Below, piece after piece: positions 23,339 to 35,725 of a stretch of DNA of 64,000 nucleotides; the stretch's first letter is position 1, and every line of letters starts with the position of its first letter. The notes below the pieces were generated by a model. That model searched no databases and had not been told where the DNA came from. It saw only the letters and a program-made list of their open reading frames with translations. The translations under genes were made by a program, and so were the position numbers. This stretch comes from Seriola aureovittata (taxonomy: Eukaryota; Chordata; Actinopteri; Carangiformes; Carangidae): NCBI RefSeq assembly GCF_021018895.1, contig NC_079383.1, positions 19,114,353 through 19,178,352 of the forward strand. The letters run 5' to 3'.

Positions 23339-25651
23339 ATAAGTCTATGACAGTACCAACATTGTTGATCAGACACTTTGACTCATGACTGTTTATCCCA
23401 TTAAAAATGAAAACCCAAGCCAACAATGGCAAACATCTTTGAATACAAAAAGTTCAACAACACAGAGTTTTAGATCAACTGAGGCAGGAAGAGTAGCTAA
23501 GCTGCAACACAAAGATAAATATACGCAGCTATAAAATTGATAGAAACTTAATGTTTGTGACTACACATATTTTAAATAAATGATAGCCCACCTTTAGTCT
23601 CTGCAGATATAAAGTAATTTATTCCTGCATCTCCTTTTTCTTCCTCCCCTGTACCTGTCAAACACTTTCTGCACAGTGAGATAAAGTGAAAATTATTGAA
23701 AACCAAGCTTTCAGGAACTCTTTCAGGCATACTTTTTCATCCAGACATGCACCAAATGGTCAGAGCAGACTTCCCCTACCACAGCAGTTCTGAACGCCCA
23801 CATTTCTTTTCAAGTAACCAGAAAATAAAAAATATTCTTTAGAGACCTCTAGACAACAGAAAAACAATGCTTAGAAAACAATGCTTCACGTTTACCTTCA
23901 AGTTAAATGTGCACTATAAAACAGTCATCGGTCGAGATCCATTTGTTGCACAGTCTCATTTGATTGACTGCATGCCTCGTCTTGCAAATGTCTCTTAACA
24001 AAGAGTCAGTAGAGTAAAAGAGATGATCTTACTCATTAGAAACTTGTTGAAAAAGATTAACATTTATTAAAAAAAAAAAAAAAAAAGGATTAAATCCCCA
24101 ATTGTCATTCAGAGTCTGTAACGTAGTGGAGTGAGTTGCTTAGATTTTCCTCACTTGCTCGTGTCAACCTGCCATACCTCACCACCTCCAGACCCGGCGT
24201 GATGCGTTAAAGTCAGCCGGTGGGCTTCATCAATCACGACGCAGCTGTAATCAGAACGGCAGAATTATGAAAAATGGAGCCTGTCATAACAACGTGCCTC
24301 GGTGTGCGGGATGCTGCTGAGTGTCAGAGTGAGAGACCACTTCCACTTTATCAAAGACATTCCTCGCCTCAGATTTTAGGGACTCAATACAAGATTAAAT
24401 TACTAGTTAAAATGCAAATTTTTCAGTGGAGTGCAAACCCCGTCATGAATGAACTCCATATGAGTGACAGAATTAGATCTGGAAAGGATGGACTGTAGTA
24501 AACAACTTTACCTCAAGCCTGGCCTTGTTGAGACCACAACCATAAATCACTGGTGCTCTTTTTTCCCCCTCTGTTTTCCTCCACAGCATCTCTAAGCTGC
24601 TTCTTGTCAGTCTGCTGAGCTAAGCTTATTTGTGTGTTAAAGCCCATCCCTTCCAATGAAATTAGCAAGGAATAATCTCATAAATGTAATGATTTTTTTT
24701 TTTCCCCAAACCTACTGTACAGACATACAGGGATGGGCAATTAAGCTTAAAGAAAAACATTCCCTTGATTAATTAATTTATGATGCTGTCATGCCGCATG
24801 AGACCACACATTCTCAGATTTATGAGTACAGTTCAAGACTCCTGTGAATGATTTTGCAGTGTGCAAAAAAAAAAAAAAAAAAAGTTTGGCAGAACATTTA
24901 TTTACAAATCAATAAAAATATTTCTAAAGTGTGATCACATCTACCGCTCTCTTTCATCTGAACCATGGTGGAAAAAAGAAACTTCTGTAATTTTGTGCTT
25001 GGTTCGATCAAATTCACTCTCCCCAATTACAAGCAAACAGATGCTTGTAAACAAAACTAACATGGACGCACAAGAAACGTGTTTATTGGACATGGATTCG
25101 ATTGTTCTTTTTGGCCGGGGGGGCGGGGGCGGGGGGGTGAAATGAATCTTACATCTTTATCTGAAACTAAAGCTTTACTCTCCTTTTGGCTGGCTTTAGA
25201 GAGTGTCTGTAGATCAGCAGACTTCGACATGACTGGTTTTCTTCATTTGTCCTTATGTACACTAAACATTCCCAGGATGACTAATCTTGTGATCACATGT
25301 CAGAGGATCCGTCATGGTTATTTGTTGGGAAAAATGAACCATTCTGACCTCTTAAACCCAAGTTTCAGCTTTGAAATCCCTCTTTATCACCAGTGTTTTA
25401 CACCCGTTTACATCAGATCTATAAAGTTGTGTCTGCTTCTTCCATCACTTCATTTAGGGCTTTTTTTCATACCACACTCTCACATCAAACGTACATTTAA
25501 ATGTACTAAATGTGTGTATTTCTTTCCAAAATCAGACTGACATAAGCTGCAGTTGCATGCACATGTTTTTGTTTTTTATATCCTAACTGAAATCATTCTG
25601 ATTGAAGATTTCAGGTCAACTGTTTTCATGGGAAGTGATTTAATACAGCCT
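23339..25651. other. Unique non-coding DNA with a possible regulatory block at 24100-24260
   Basis: No gene is seen. Long A tracts lie at 24069-24086 and 24864-24882, and a T tract at 24692-24703. The block 24100-24260 is repeat-free and GC-balanced, with GATGCGTTAAAGTCAGCC and AATCACGACGCAGCTGTAAT motifs, a weak regulatory candidate. The open frame 25079-25540 (153 codons) starts on a non-ATG codon, runs through a G tract and has no domain. Confidence 0.5.
25117..25137 (+). repeat. G-tract cluster (possible G-quadruplex)
   Basis: A run of G7-C-G5-C-G7 lies on the + strand. Three long G tracts with single-base interruptions can supply four GGG runs, because each 7-base tract can be split in two. 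Folding is inferred from composition. Confidence 0.7.
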
Positions 25652-25930
25652 GATGTTTACATGCACCGACATATTTAATCAATAGAAAAAGTGATGAATA
25701 TGTTGTGTGGAGAAACGTACGTCCCCACACATTTATGTCAAGACAGAGCGCATGTACACAGAGTACACAGCCAGAAAGTGAGCCAATTAAATGAAAATGA
25801 TGAAAAGGTTTTGAAATGTCAATCAGTTGGGGCCTGATTATTCCGATTGAGCTGTTTATATACAGCATTTTTATTCTGCTTAGGCTATTAAACCACATAT
25901 AAATCAGATTATTAGGCTCCGTGTAAACTC
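25652..25930. mobile_element. Small inverted-repeat element, GTTTACA ends
   Basis: The left end reads GATGTTTACATGCACCGACA. The right end reads TAGGCTCCGTGTAAACTC, whose complement begins GAGTTTACACGGAGCC and matches the left end at most positions. The interior has no coding frame of note and includes AATCAGATTATTAGG near the right end. I recall short fish elements with such GTTTACATGCACC ends. No target duplication could be confirmed. Confidence 0.55.
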
Positions 25931-28900
25931 ATATTTGATGTCTTAAGTTTTTTTAGGTTTAGACAGTGCAACGTGACCAGCTGTAGAGGGATATGAAAAG
26001 GTTACAGCAGTGAAGGCTTAAGACTCGAGATAAACTGTCCAAACATGCGCCACAAGAACCATAAGCTAATAAAAACAACCTCCTCCCCCCCCCTTCCCCT
26101 TCCCCTTCCCCTTCCCCTTCCCCTTCCCCATTCCTTGCTGCATTTCACATGAAGACCGGCACATGGTGAGGCCAAACTCTTGCTCCGGTTTCATCTCCTT
26201 TTCAAAGACTCTGTCTCCCACACAGGTGTTTGCAGTTGAGCTGATTAGATGTGCTCTGGTTGAAGATGGGTGGAGCCATGCGGGGAGTTACATCAGGTAA
26301 AAAAAAAAAAAGGCAAAGATATGGACACAAAAACCTGGGTGTAAAAGTCAACGATGATGAGGTCGCTTAAAAAAAGGGGGGATTACTGACAATGACTTTT
26401 GTGTATTTTGTGGGGATTTTGTGTGTGGTATTACCAAACTAACTGCCTTACTTGAGTACTATGTGACAAGTTCTTCCCTCTGGGCTTACTGCAGCTGTTT
26501 GTGCTCACTGTGGAGACAGTTCAGTAGCCCACTACAAACCCGTTCAAACCAGTATACTCAACCTCACCTGGCTGATGCTGATACCAGCATCTTGTACATA
26601 CTCGCTGGTCCTTGACACTACATGCTGAACTGTGACCCGTACACCGCAGAGATTTGTTCCAGTAGCAGAGTCACAGCAGAGTCAGTGCCTGTTAGCCTCC
26701 AGATTATTTTTTATTTCTGCTGCCGTCATGATAATACTTTTTTATAATTCATCAGCTTTATATTGCCTAAAGCTTAATATTTTGTGTGGATATCGATGAA
26801 TATCTTTCTTCTTCCATTTGATACTTTCATATCATGTTTGTGTGCCCCGTGCTACTGTGGTCTGGAAGGTGTACAACACTCAATACACAAGAGGTCCTCA
26901 GTATATATACTGGCAAAAATACACTTGAACCTCCTTCAACTTTTTTAAAATGTTGTCATTAACGCCTTTGTTCAGTGCTTCCTTTTTATTGCAGTTACAG
27001 AAGGTCTACTTGTACTAATAATAAAAGAAGGAGAATGAGGAGGAAGATGTCAATCAATCACCCCCACACAGTCCCCAGAATAGTCCTAATTAGGCGATAA
27101 GTGGAAACACCTTTGTGGGTCGTTGACTTCATCATTCACACCTAGGAGCTGCCCAGACCGACCACAGCTTCCTTCTGCTGAAGCAGTTGGAGATCTGTGC
27201 ATTTTCTTTTCTTTTCTTTTTTTACCACATTTTCCCGAACAGGCTTGCATTGAAAGCACCACTTAAAACTATAAGCAACAGCCAACCCTTTAATTCTTTG
27301 CGAGATCGGTTCTCTTGAGGATATTTTAATAAGCATCTCCTGACCACAGTGACAGACGGACACACGCTAATCCAATCTCAGGTCCAGTTTTCATAGATCC
27401 GATGTGTCTGTTCTCACAATAAAAAGGAAGAGGACATTATGTTTCAATGTCTTATCCAGAGCTCTTTTTACTCTCATGTCCCCTGGTAATATTTGGCCAA
27501 AAATGAATGTTTTGCTGCTGGGAGTTTACTGTTCACCTTGACACCCCCCCCCCGTGATGAAAGGAAAACACCCTTTTATATCATTTTAACGTGTCCACAT
27601 ATAGATCTGCATTTTGAACAACCGGTCAAACATTTTAATGCACAAACATCCCTACTGTGGCTTGGGAGTGAGTTTAGGTGTGTAAAGAGGTTGCCCAAAA
27701 TTCCCATTTATGTTCACCAGTGTTTTCTGGACTCCCATTGATGTGGATAGCTGTTAGGTAACAGACCACCATTTGAAGTTTTTGCCAAGATGAAAGAGAG
27801 AGAGAAGGCTAAAGATTTTGAAAAGGAAAAAAAAAAAAAAGAAGAAAATCACAGTTTTTATTTAGGTCTGAATCCAAACGTTAGTCAGAGGGGCTTCAAA
27901 GGGTTTTCTATCCCCTTTTTTCATAGCTATTTCTCACAGTAAAACATGCTATGCTGAAATCAGTAGAGATTATGTGGCTTTCACAGAGTCAACTTCAAAG
28001 TGAGTATAAAGGGGGGAAATATTACTATAATAATGGGAATACACTTATAAACTGGTATTAGTTTACATGTTGTACAGCAGAAAGTATATTTAGGACTGAT
28101 TAAATCCTGAACTCTCTTTTGGTATAAACACCCTTCAACTTATTTTGCGTCCTGTGGCACTTTAGAGGAAAAACCTCACACCAAAGAGGCGCCAGGTCTC
28201 CAGCTGAGAACGGCATATCAGAGCTTCAAGACCAGCTGATATCAAGTCATTTCGAGACGAGAGGAAATTAAATCATATTTAAGGAGAATGAAGTTTCATT
28301 TAGGAATATAGTCTGTTAACTGCTGTCTGCTTGTTTGTCTTTTGATTTTTTCTCCACCATTTTTTGCAGTAGGCTACATACCCTCTGTAATTAGACTTTT
28401 TATTATCATTATTATCTTGTCATTTTTCACTTTGGAAAACTTTAGCTTGAAATCAACTGCTGCCAAAGATGCCTCAAACAAAGAAACAGGGTTGCAGTAA
28501 AGTTTTAAAGATGTTGTGTTCTGAAGGAATTATTTCCTGGTGGAGACTTTGTTTTTTGTTTTTTTCTTTTTAACTCCCCCGTAGGCGTCAAATGATTGAC
28601 AGTAAGCAGAGTGGAACAAAATGTGTTCACTGTACGAAAAACACTCAACTCAAGGGCACAATTAAAACACAATAAAAAAGAAACAGTGACAAAACCAAAT
28701 AAAGACTTGATTATGATGGATTATCTAACTCAAGCAACTTTCAAGTCTACAGAAATCATACTGCGGAGAGAAAGAAAAAGAACAAGTGACAACAAGCGAC
28801 CCTGATATCTTCAGCTGTGCTCACTGTGTGCAAACAATCCAGATGATCAACTTAATCTTTTCTGTCCTTTATCACACACCTGTGGTCATGTAACAAATCA

Positions 28901-29269
28901 ATGCGGAGGATTTGACTGATACCATACGGAGCTCTGAGCTTTGACCGTTCTACAGCTTAAACTCAACCCAAACCTGAAAACAGTTTTTTATTCATTTGTA
29001 GAGGAGAGTAAAAAAAGACAGAGATAAGTTGAAGATGTTAGTGACTGGGCTCCAGCCATGATCGGCATCACACCCACACACCTGCTGACATTTTGTGTTA
29101 ATCACTAGTAGCGCCTTAATGTTTCCATTACTTTACTGATCCCTGCCGTGACTTGGCTTCTATTGATGAAACTCTCTTTACTTGTAAGTCACATGGATTT
29201 AAACTTGCAAAGGGCTTCCTTTTTTCTTTTTTTTTTTTTTTAAACGGGGCAATATGTTCGTTTTTTTTC
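25931..29269. other. Unique non-coding DNA
   Basis: No gene is seen. It contains the TTCCCC array described separately, A tracts at 26299-26311 and 27826-27840, a C tract at 27543-27553 and T-rich stretches near 28550-28575 and 29221-29242. Open frames are below 95 codons and lack signatures. Confidence 0.55.
26085..26130. repeat. (TTCCCC)n hexanucleotide array
   Basis: A C9 run is followed by six to seven TTCCCC units. The minus strand therefore carries repeated GGGGAA, which supplies well over four G4 runs with 2-base loops, a strong G-quadruplex pattern. The + strand could form the matching C-rich i-motif. Confidence 0.93.
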
Positions 29270-29456
29270 TTGTTATGAGCGGGTGGTTGTGATCGCTGTC
29301 AGGAAAGTGACGAGACGGGCCTGGGCTAGCTGGTTAGCATGCTAACTTCAGCGGAAGAAAAGATGTGATAGCTAAAGAGTTAAAAATGATGTTGCTTTCC
29401 ACCACTGGAGCCAGCTCACTGGATTTAGTTTAACTTACAAATACCCCCTTTTAATA
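29270..29456 (+). mobile_element. Family A inverted-repeat element, copy 5 (truncated)
   Basis: Shared interior landmarks remain: GGAAAGTGACGAGACGGGCC, CTAGCTGGTTAGCATGCTAA and TGCTTTCCACCACTGGAGCC. The right end is shortened to AACTTACAAATACCCCCTTT and lacks the TATGTAGCAATAGCAAAA segment. The left end is lost in T-rich DNA. This copy is not mobile. Orientation matches copies 1-3. Confidence 0.75.
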
Positions 29457-30500
29457 GACTAATACTGTTCCATGACGACAACAACAAACAAAAATGTGCT
29501 GATGAAGACCATAGTCAATAGTGAGTAAACTGACCTTGAGTTGAGATTCGTTTTATCAATTTAGATTTTCCCAAAACACTTTAGCATCTGAAAAGTAAAA
29601 TCTGACTTCTTTAATTGCAGGTATGTTGAAGATTTTGAAAATTGTTGTTTCATTAAGGAGAGATGGACCCTGCATAATAAACAAATGTTGAATATTTCAT
29701 GCATCCAAATGGCTTAGTCTGAGCCATGACATTAGTGAGATCAGTCAAAATCGATGCATTTCAGTCCCTGATGTCATTACCACAACATCTCAGACCTGCT
29801 GATGCTTCTTATTTAGAGCTAATACCTTATGTCATCTTGTGTTTAATCTGTTGTTCCCCTGCATTTACATACTGTCACACTGAATCTCTCTCTGCCTGCC
29901 CTATCTACTCGCAGTGTCGATTAACTGATTAACATCATTTGGGCACTTTCAGTGGATGGGAGGCAGCTGGGCTTTGACTTGATCAAAGAGGGAGAGATGT
30001 TTTGCCTCATCAGCTGTGATGAGGAGAAGCTGTAGGAGCAAAAAACCCTCTGCACCAGCCACCTCCTGGTCTAAGCGGAGGCTGGGAGAGAGGCCAGGGA
30101 AAGTGGCAGCATCGCGGGGCACCAGCTGGTCACAAACACAAGGAGTGGGTACGATTTCACCTGGACATTTAGCACGGGCATTTAACCAGCCATGGCTGGC
30201 ACATTCTGGCATCCTTCTCATTAGAAACGTGTACTTCCACCATTCTGGCAGAAGTGGACTGAGCGGCTGGAGTGACCCAAATAGATGTTTCTAGGTCCAA
30301 TTTGTTCAATTAAAACCATTACTGCTGTGAAAAGTTGTGAAAAGATCATGTTTGGGGACAGATTTACATTCATTTCCTGGAGACTAAACCAAAACTATAA
30401 CCACTGACCCAATTGGGGACACTGCTTTGTCCCCCATTGAACAAGCCGTCCCGAGTTAACTGGTCTTTAGTCTGAAATTTGTCCTGAAATTTGAAGTAGC
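29457..30500. other. Unique non-coding DNA
   Basis: No gene is seen. Around 29950-30290, open frames run on both strands (90 and 92 codons) through GC-balanced unique DNA. They are mutually exclusive and have no family signature. The stretch might be conserved non-coding DNA, but nothing visible proves it. Confidence 0.5.
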
Positions 30501-30504
30501 CTAT

Positions 30505-30510
30505 GACACA

Positions 30511-30571
<61 letters not shown>
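30505..30571. repeat. CA/TG microsatellite, about 29 units
   Basis: A near-pure CA array with one AA interruption at its left end. It is the longest dinucleotide array in the window. The minus-strand open frame here encodes a Cys-Val run and is an artefact of the array. Confidence 0.97.
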
Positions 30572-30573
<2 letters not shown>

Positions 30574-32698
30574 TGAGCTTCCCTGTGCCATCATATCCTG
30601 ACCATTTTGTGCCAGACCTTCCGTCAGTAAATAAAAGGCAGTGATCAAACCTCTGTCTGGAGCCGCCAGCACAGTTGGGAGTCTGAATGTGTTCAAGTGA
30701 CCTATATGCTTTCTTTGACTGTGTTTCACTCTGTTGTAATATGATTGTGATGTTCCTCTCTGTTAGATTGTGATTGTGAGTGTCCTTCCTCTGTTTTCCT
30801 ATCGCTTTGATGCACAGTATATATCACTCCACTTGAAAAATCTAGCGTATTTATACACTAGAAATTTTACTCTGCTGTGCTGAAAGTATATAGTGACACA
30901 GCTTTTCATACATTTCTCTTATTACATATAATTAATGTAATGTTTTCATATAAGGAACTTTTGTCCATGCACGAAACAAGAGCTTGTACAGTCAGGTACA
31001 TGCACAGTGTGGCCTCTACTCTGGCCAGCCATTATGAATTATGGACAGGGGGACAACATTTTCCAAACTGAGCCCTTCATCCAGACCCACTCCACCACCA
31101 CCCAACCACCCAACCACCCACCCTTAGTTCTAAAGCCAACACGGTCAATTTCAAATAAGCTCTTGGTCATTAGCCTAGTAGTGACACAGATGGAGTCTCT
31201 AACAACCATTTCCAACCATAGAAGCTGATATCACAGGAACAGCCTGATCATTTTCTTGCTGACTTAAGGCCCTATACTTCGCTAATTGCAAGCATTTGTA
31301 ATAGCAGCTTGTTGCAATATAAAAGCTTTACAAGGGCAGTGCGCCAGTGTTTCTTCTTTTTTTTTTTTTTTTTTCTTATCTAGTTAAGTGAGCATGCTAA
31401 CATTACTTAAAGGTTAAGTTAGCCAAAGATTTATTTGCCAGGCGTCGTAGCTCCTCACCTCTGCCACATTCAGCGTCACCTTTCACCTTTTCTCTGCCGC
31501 TTTCATTTTCTCATTCTCTCTTTTCAGCTTTTCCCCTTTGAGCCCCTGTTTGTTGGTGACTCTGCATTTTGACTTAGCTTGTCAGTTCGCAGAACATCTG
31601 ACTCGGTAAGTGTCTTGAAAGCACAGTTTTCAATATATATTTATAAGTAAATACATATAAATTGTAATGTAAGTAAATTGTTGTACTTGATATCATATAA
31701 GGGTCAACTGTAGACCTTTGTATGACTTTTGCATGGGTCCTCCCTGGGGCTTGGGCTGGGGTCATCTCTTTCCTTCGACCCCCTGATGGCGGGGGGGGCG
31801 GAGCTCTACTCTAACACTATCAATATTTCAGTGGTAAGAGAGTTGGGGGTAGATGCCCTGTCAGAATTTCACCCCTAAGTATATTTAGTGGGTAAAATTG
31901 TCTACTGAAGCATAAGTTCAGATTGATATCAATCCAAAATGAACTCAAAATATTCAAACCCTGAACTTTTTTTTTTTTTTTTTTTTTTAATCCAAAAATA
32001 ATAATAGTTATAATGAGAAAAGCTGAAGTGTGACAAAGCTCATCAACCTTATCAAGAACCTATCTCCTCCAGTCAGTCAAGAACTGAGTTAATTTAGAAT
32101 TAACAAGTTAGAGCTGAATGAATGTTAAACATTTAGATATCATGTTGGTGATGGAAAAAATGATTCACTCATTATAATATTCTGTCAAACAGTTGTACAA
32201 ATCTCAACAATACAGTTTAGTTTGAGCATTGACAAAAAAATATTTTCATTTTCCACAAAGGGACAGCTCCAGAACAGAGACGACATGTGTTCTTGTGGGT
32301 CCGTGAGCACCTTTTGGCCGTTGAACAACATTCAGAACAAAGCAGAAATCTAATCTACAGCTCTTGGGCTCCTGCAAACCTCCACACAGACAGCCAAAAG
32401 GCACCAGGGATGAATCTGAAAATTCATTCCGTCCTTTTTTTTCCGGTGCGAGCGTGATTCCTTTTGTGTGCCTGCATACATTAGGCTACAACATCCATCT
32501 CCACTGGCACTACTTGTGTGGCACAGGGGAACACCAGCTGTGTCCCCCCATCTGCTGTGGAGATAGGCCCGAGCATTTAGACCCCCCAAAAAACTAGGAG
32601 AAAAACAACAGCAGGCTAAGAGGCAGGGATTACAGCCTGTGTGTGTCTGGTTGTCTGTTTGAAGGTTGTGCGCAGGTCTTTTGATATGTATACACATG

Positions 32699-32700
<2 letters not shown>
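30572..32700. other. Unique non-coding DNA with simple repeats
   Basis: No gene is seen. Simple sequences are a CCAC/CCAA run at 31091-31133, T tracts at 31355-31374 and 31969-31988, and a G-rich stretch at 31790-31802. The minus-strand open frame 32350-32697 (115 codons) has no recognisable domain and overlaps a conflicting plus-strand frame. Confidence 0.55.

Positions 32701-32701
<1 letters not shown>

Positions 32702-32740
<39 letters not shown>
32702..32740. repeat. GT microsatellite, about 19 units
   Basis: A pure GT array. The overlapping plus-strand open frame encodes Cys-Val repeats and is an artefact. Confidence 0.97.
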
Positions 32741-32742
<2 letters not shown>

Positions 32743-33168
32743 TATGTCTTTTTCTTTCTTTCACTTTATTATGAGTTTGGACGCAGTTGCCAGGGGCATC
32801 TTATAGTACGCGGCTCACACTCCATCTGTAGCCGTCGGTAACGTGTAGCTGCAACACACTTTGATCGCAGACATTTTAATGAAGAGCATACAAGCAGCCT
32901 TGAGGCCGTGCACTGTGCACATGTTTGTTCTGCATGTCACAACACTGAAACGTTATCTACACCAGTTTTGATATCACTTCATAACAAATTAAGCCAAAAT
33001 TCACAATGCCATGACCCACGGTATACACGCTGAAGCGAAATGATAATAACTTTTGACAAATGAGGGGCCCGTGATGGTGAGGAGACTAAACGTTACGGCA
33101 CCAATTCTGAGGAATAACTATCATGCTCGAGCTGTCAGCGCGCAGCCTTTCAACTCAGAACTGAAGAC

Positions 33169-33186
33169 AACAACAACAACACACAC

Positions 33187-33224
<38 letters not shown>
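33169..33224. repeat. Compound (CAA)n-(CA)n microsatellite
   Basis: A short CAA run (33169-33181) leads through ACACCCC into about 18 CA units. It is a compound simple repeat, and the His-Thr run in the overlapping open frame is an artefact. Confidence 0.95.
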
Positions 33225-33225
<1 letters not shown>

Positions 33226-35509
33226 GAAAAGGGCTCTAGGTTTCACCACTGGCCATGAGAGATGTGCAAGGTGTTATTAAATAATGAATAATTCAAGTGA
33301 AATAATTTAAACTTGCTTTTCCCATTTTATGGACGTATACTGTATTTACTTGGCACATAACAGTTCTGCCTTTGTTGTGCAAACGCAGCCATATTCTGTC
33401 TGATTGCATTTAAATCAACAGGGCATGTAAAATTTAAATTTCTTCAAAGAGACTCTGGGAAATATTTTCAAAGGCTTTGAACTTTGACAGCTGACACGGA
33501 AGAATAACAGAAGGAAATGCATAACATTTATGACTATGTATGAGATGCATAAGCTAGCACGAACAAGAATTACAATACTGTGAGTTTGAGTTTAAAGGAA
33601 GCGGATAGGTTCACTGCAGTTGCTGTCATCATGACACTGTTGTCATTAGGAGGAGAGTGTTCATAAATATGAGCAGAGAAATATTTCCATTTATCTCTCA
33701 CAGCGAGGCAAGTTTTCTTTGACCCACACTGATTTTACTGTGACTTATAATCATATAAAGAATAAATAGTAGACAACGTATCTGATGTTTGTCCAACTAC
33801 AATACGTCATCCGAGCCTGCGCGTTGATTGACAGCCTTATCTCCGGTGTGTATGTATGTGTGCTCTGATTAAACAGATCATGCATTTTACATGTCCTACC
33901 TCGCTATCTGAACACAGCTGCAGCCAAGCAAGCGCCGAGGCATTTCCATGCAGGCCTGAATATCAAAAGTCAAACATGCACGTGCATCTATTTGATACAT
34001 TATGAAGGGCACACCAGATGGGATTGTTGAGAGCTCACTTGAACTCAATTTCATAAAAAAAAATAAAAAAAAAATAAAAAAAAAGCAGGGGTCTAGATGT
34101 GGCCCGAGAGTGTTAGCATTCAGAGAGCTTTGTCCAGCTTGGCTTTAGATGATGGAGAAGTGTAGATGAATATCAAACCTGACTAATCTCTTCCCCTCTA
34201 AAAGCACCAAGCTCCCATTATCAGTCTCTGGGAGATTAGACTAGACCAAACACAACTCTGTAGATATGTTTGTGTGTAAGGCAGCACTCCACTGTGCAAT
34301 GTTTTTTTTAATTATTATTATTCCAGTACTTTAATAAAACACTCAAACTTTGTTAATGCTTCTTGAAAGTCTCCATAAACGAACACACAGCTTATTTACT
34401 TTGTATATACACAAAGGATGGAATGGATTACTTGACACTTCAAACATAGCATCAAAGTAAAAGTGGGATCCAGAGTTCATCGCTGAAAGCCAGAGGCTAA
34501 AGCTGCGGAATGAGTTTTACATCTTCAAAGGTCTGTTCGTGATGTCACAGTCAACCCTGAACGATATGATTTGTTAAAACAAACACAGAGTGTGCCAATA
34601 AAAAGTTTTCCAAAGATGTTCTTTCTCCAGCGACGAACTGAAACAGCGATGGCTGACAGGAACAATACCAAGTGAGTACCTCTATAAGCACTGAGTTTAT
34701 GTACAAGCAGCTAGCTAACAAATGGGATTCAACAATCACAGCTCCCGCAAGGCGTTGACAGCATGCCAGCGGCTCACAGGATAGCGTTTTTCGACAAATG
34801 CTAATGTTTATCTTTGCTTAAACTGATGAGGTGTTAAAATCCTACTATGCAGTGTTTGCATGCAGACGTGATGAGCAGCTCCTGCTAACAGCCATGTAAA
34901 CACGCCTGTTCCCTGAGCTGGGTTGTTTTTGGGGGTTGTTCTGCTTCATGAACCTCACGGTCGATGCAGACTGGTACATGGAGAGACTGTGTGACAGGCT
35001 TTCTGAGCAGGAGAGTGCTGATTTCTCTGTCAATATGAATCATGCTGGAGTGGTTACAGTTTTAATGGACTACAGAAACGCATCAAACGTCTGCATAATT
35101 AGCGGCAGAGTTTTCTTTTCATCAGTACCCACAATAACCCAGTGGAGAAGACGGTAATGAAAAGAAAAACATTACTGTCCTTATTTTTGTTTGTTAATCC
35201 AAAAAGGTAATGTCCCCTCACAGGGAAGTGGTGCTTTTTTTCTTTAGTTATCATTAAATTTAAGTCCTGCTTTTCCCTGCTGAATTATGAAATACGGATG
35301 ATATAGATATTTTCTTCCCCTAATTAATTATTTGGACGGTTAAAAACACTATGCCATTAAAAATATTTATGACTTGTAAGCAAGTGTCTAAAATGGACTT
35401 TTAAATAGTAAACTATGTATTGCTTTAAACCAGGAATATTTTTGTGTTTAAAATATGCATTAACAAAGTTTTACAGTTTTTTGCAGATGCGGCATATCCA
35501 ACCACAGCT
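33225..35509. other. Unique non-coding DNA
   Basis: No gene is seen. There is an A-rich run at 34056-34084. Around 33790-33950 the DNA is repeat-free with GCGCGTTGATTGACAGCC and CTGATTAAACAGATC motifs, a weak regulatory candidate. The opposed open frames at 34845-35157 conflict and lack signatures. Confidence 0.5.
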
Positions 35510-35725
35510 TTCTGGTATAATTGAAATTAGCACAAGCAATTAATTAGCATGTAATTCCATGTTTACACAGTGCTTCCGCTGTGGCCCTCTAAGCTTCAAA
35601 CATCAGAGCATTATATACAGCCCCTTGCCATGACCAATTAAAGCCGGCAGTGACTGTGGCGTTTACACAAACTCCAGCATGGTAAGCACATCTATGAGGT
35701 TAATTGGGCCGACCCTTTGTTTTCC
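35510..35725. promoter_or_regulatory. Candidate conserved non-coding element with TTAATTAG core
   Basis: Repeat-free DNA contains GCAATTAATTAGCATGTAAT near 35536, CATGACCAATTAAAGCCGGC near 35629 and a GGTTAATTGGGCC motif near 35699. Several homeodomain-type cores within 200 bases, even composition and no coding frame make it one of the better enhancer candidates. Evidence is composition only. Confidence 0.32.

Noticed and set aside
25079..25540. 153-codon open frame
   Set aside because: It begins on a non-ATG codon at a G-rich tract and has no recognisable protein features.
30370..30567. Cys-Val repeat protein (minus strand), and similar frames at 32641-32841 and 33053-33280
   Set aside because: These are translations of CA/GT microsatellites.
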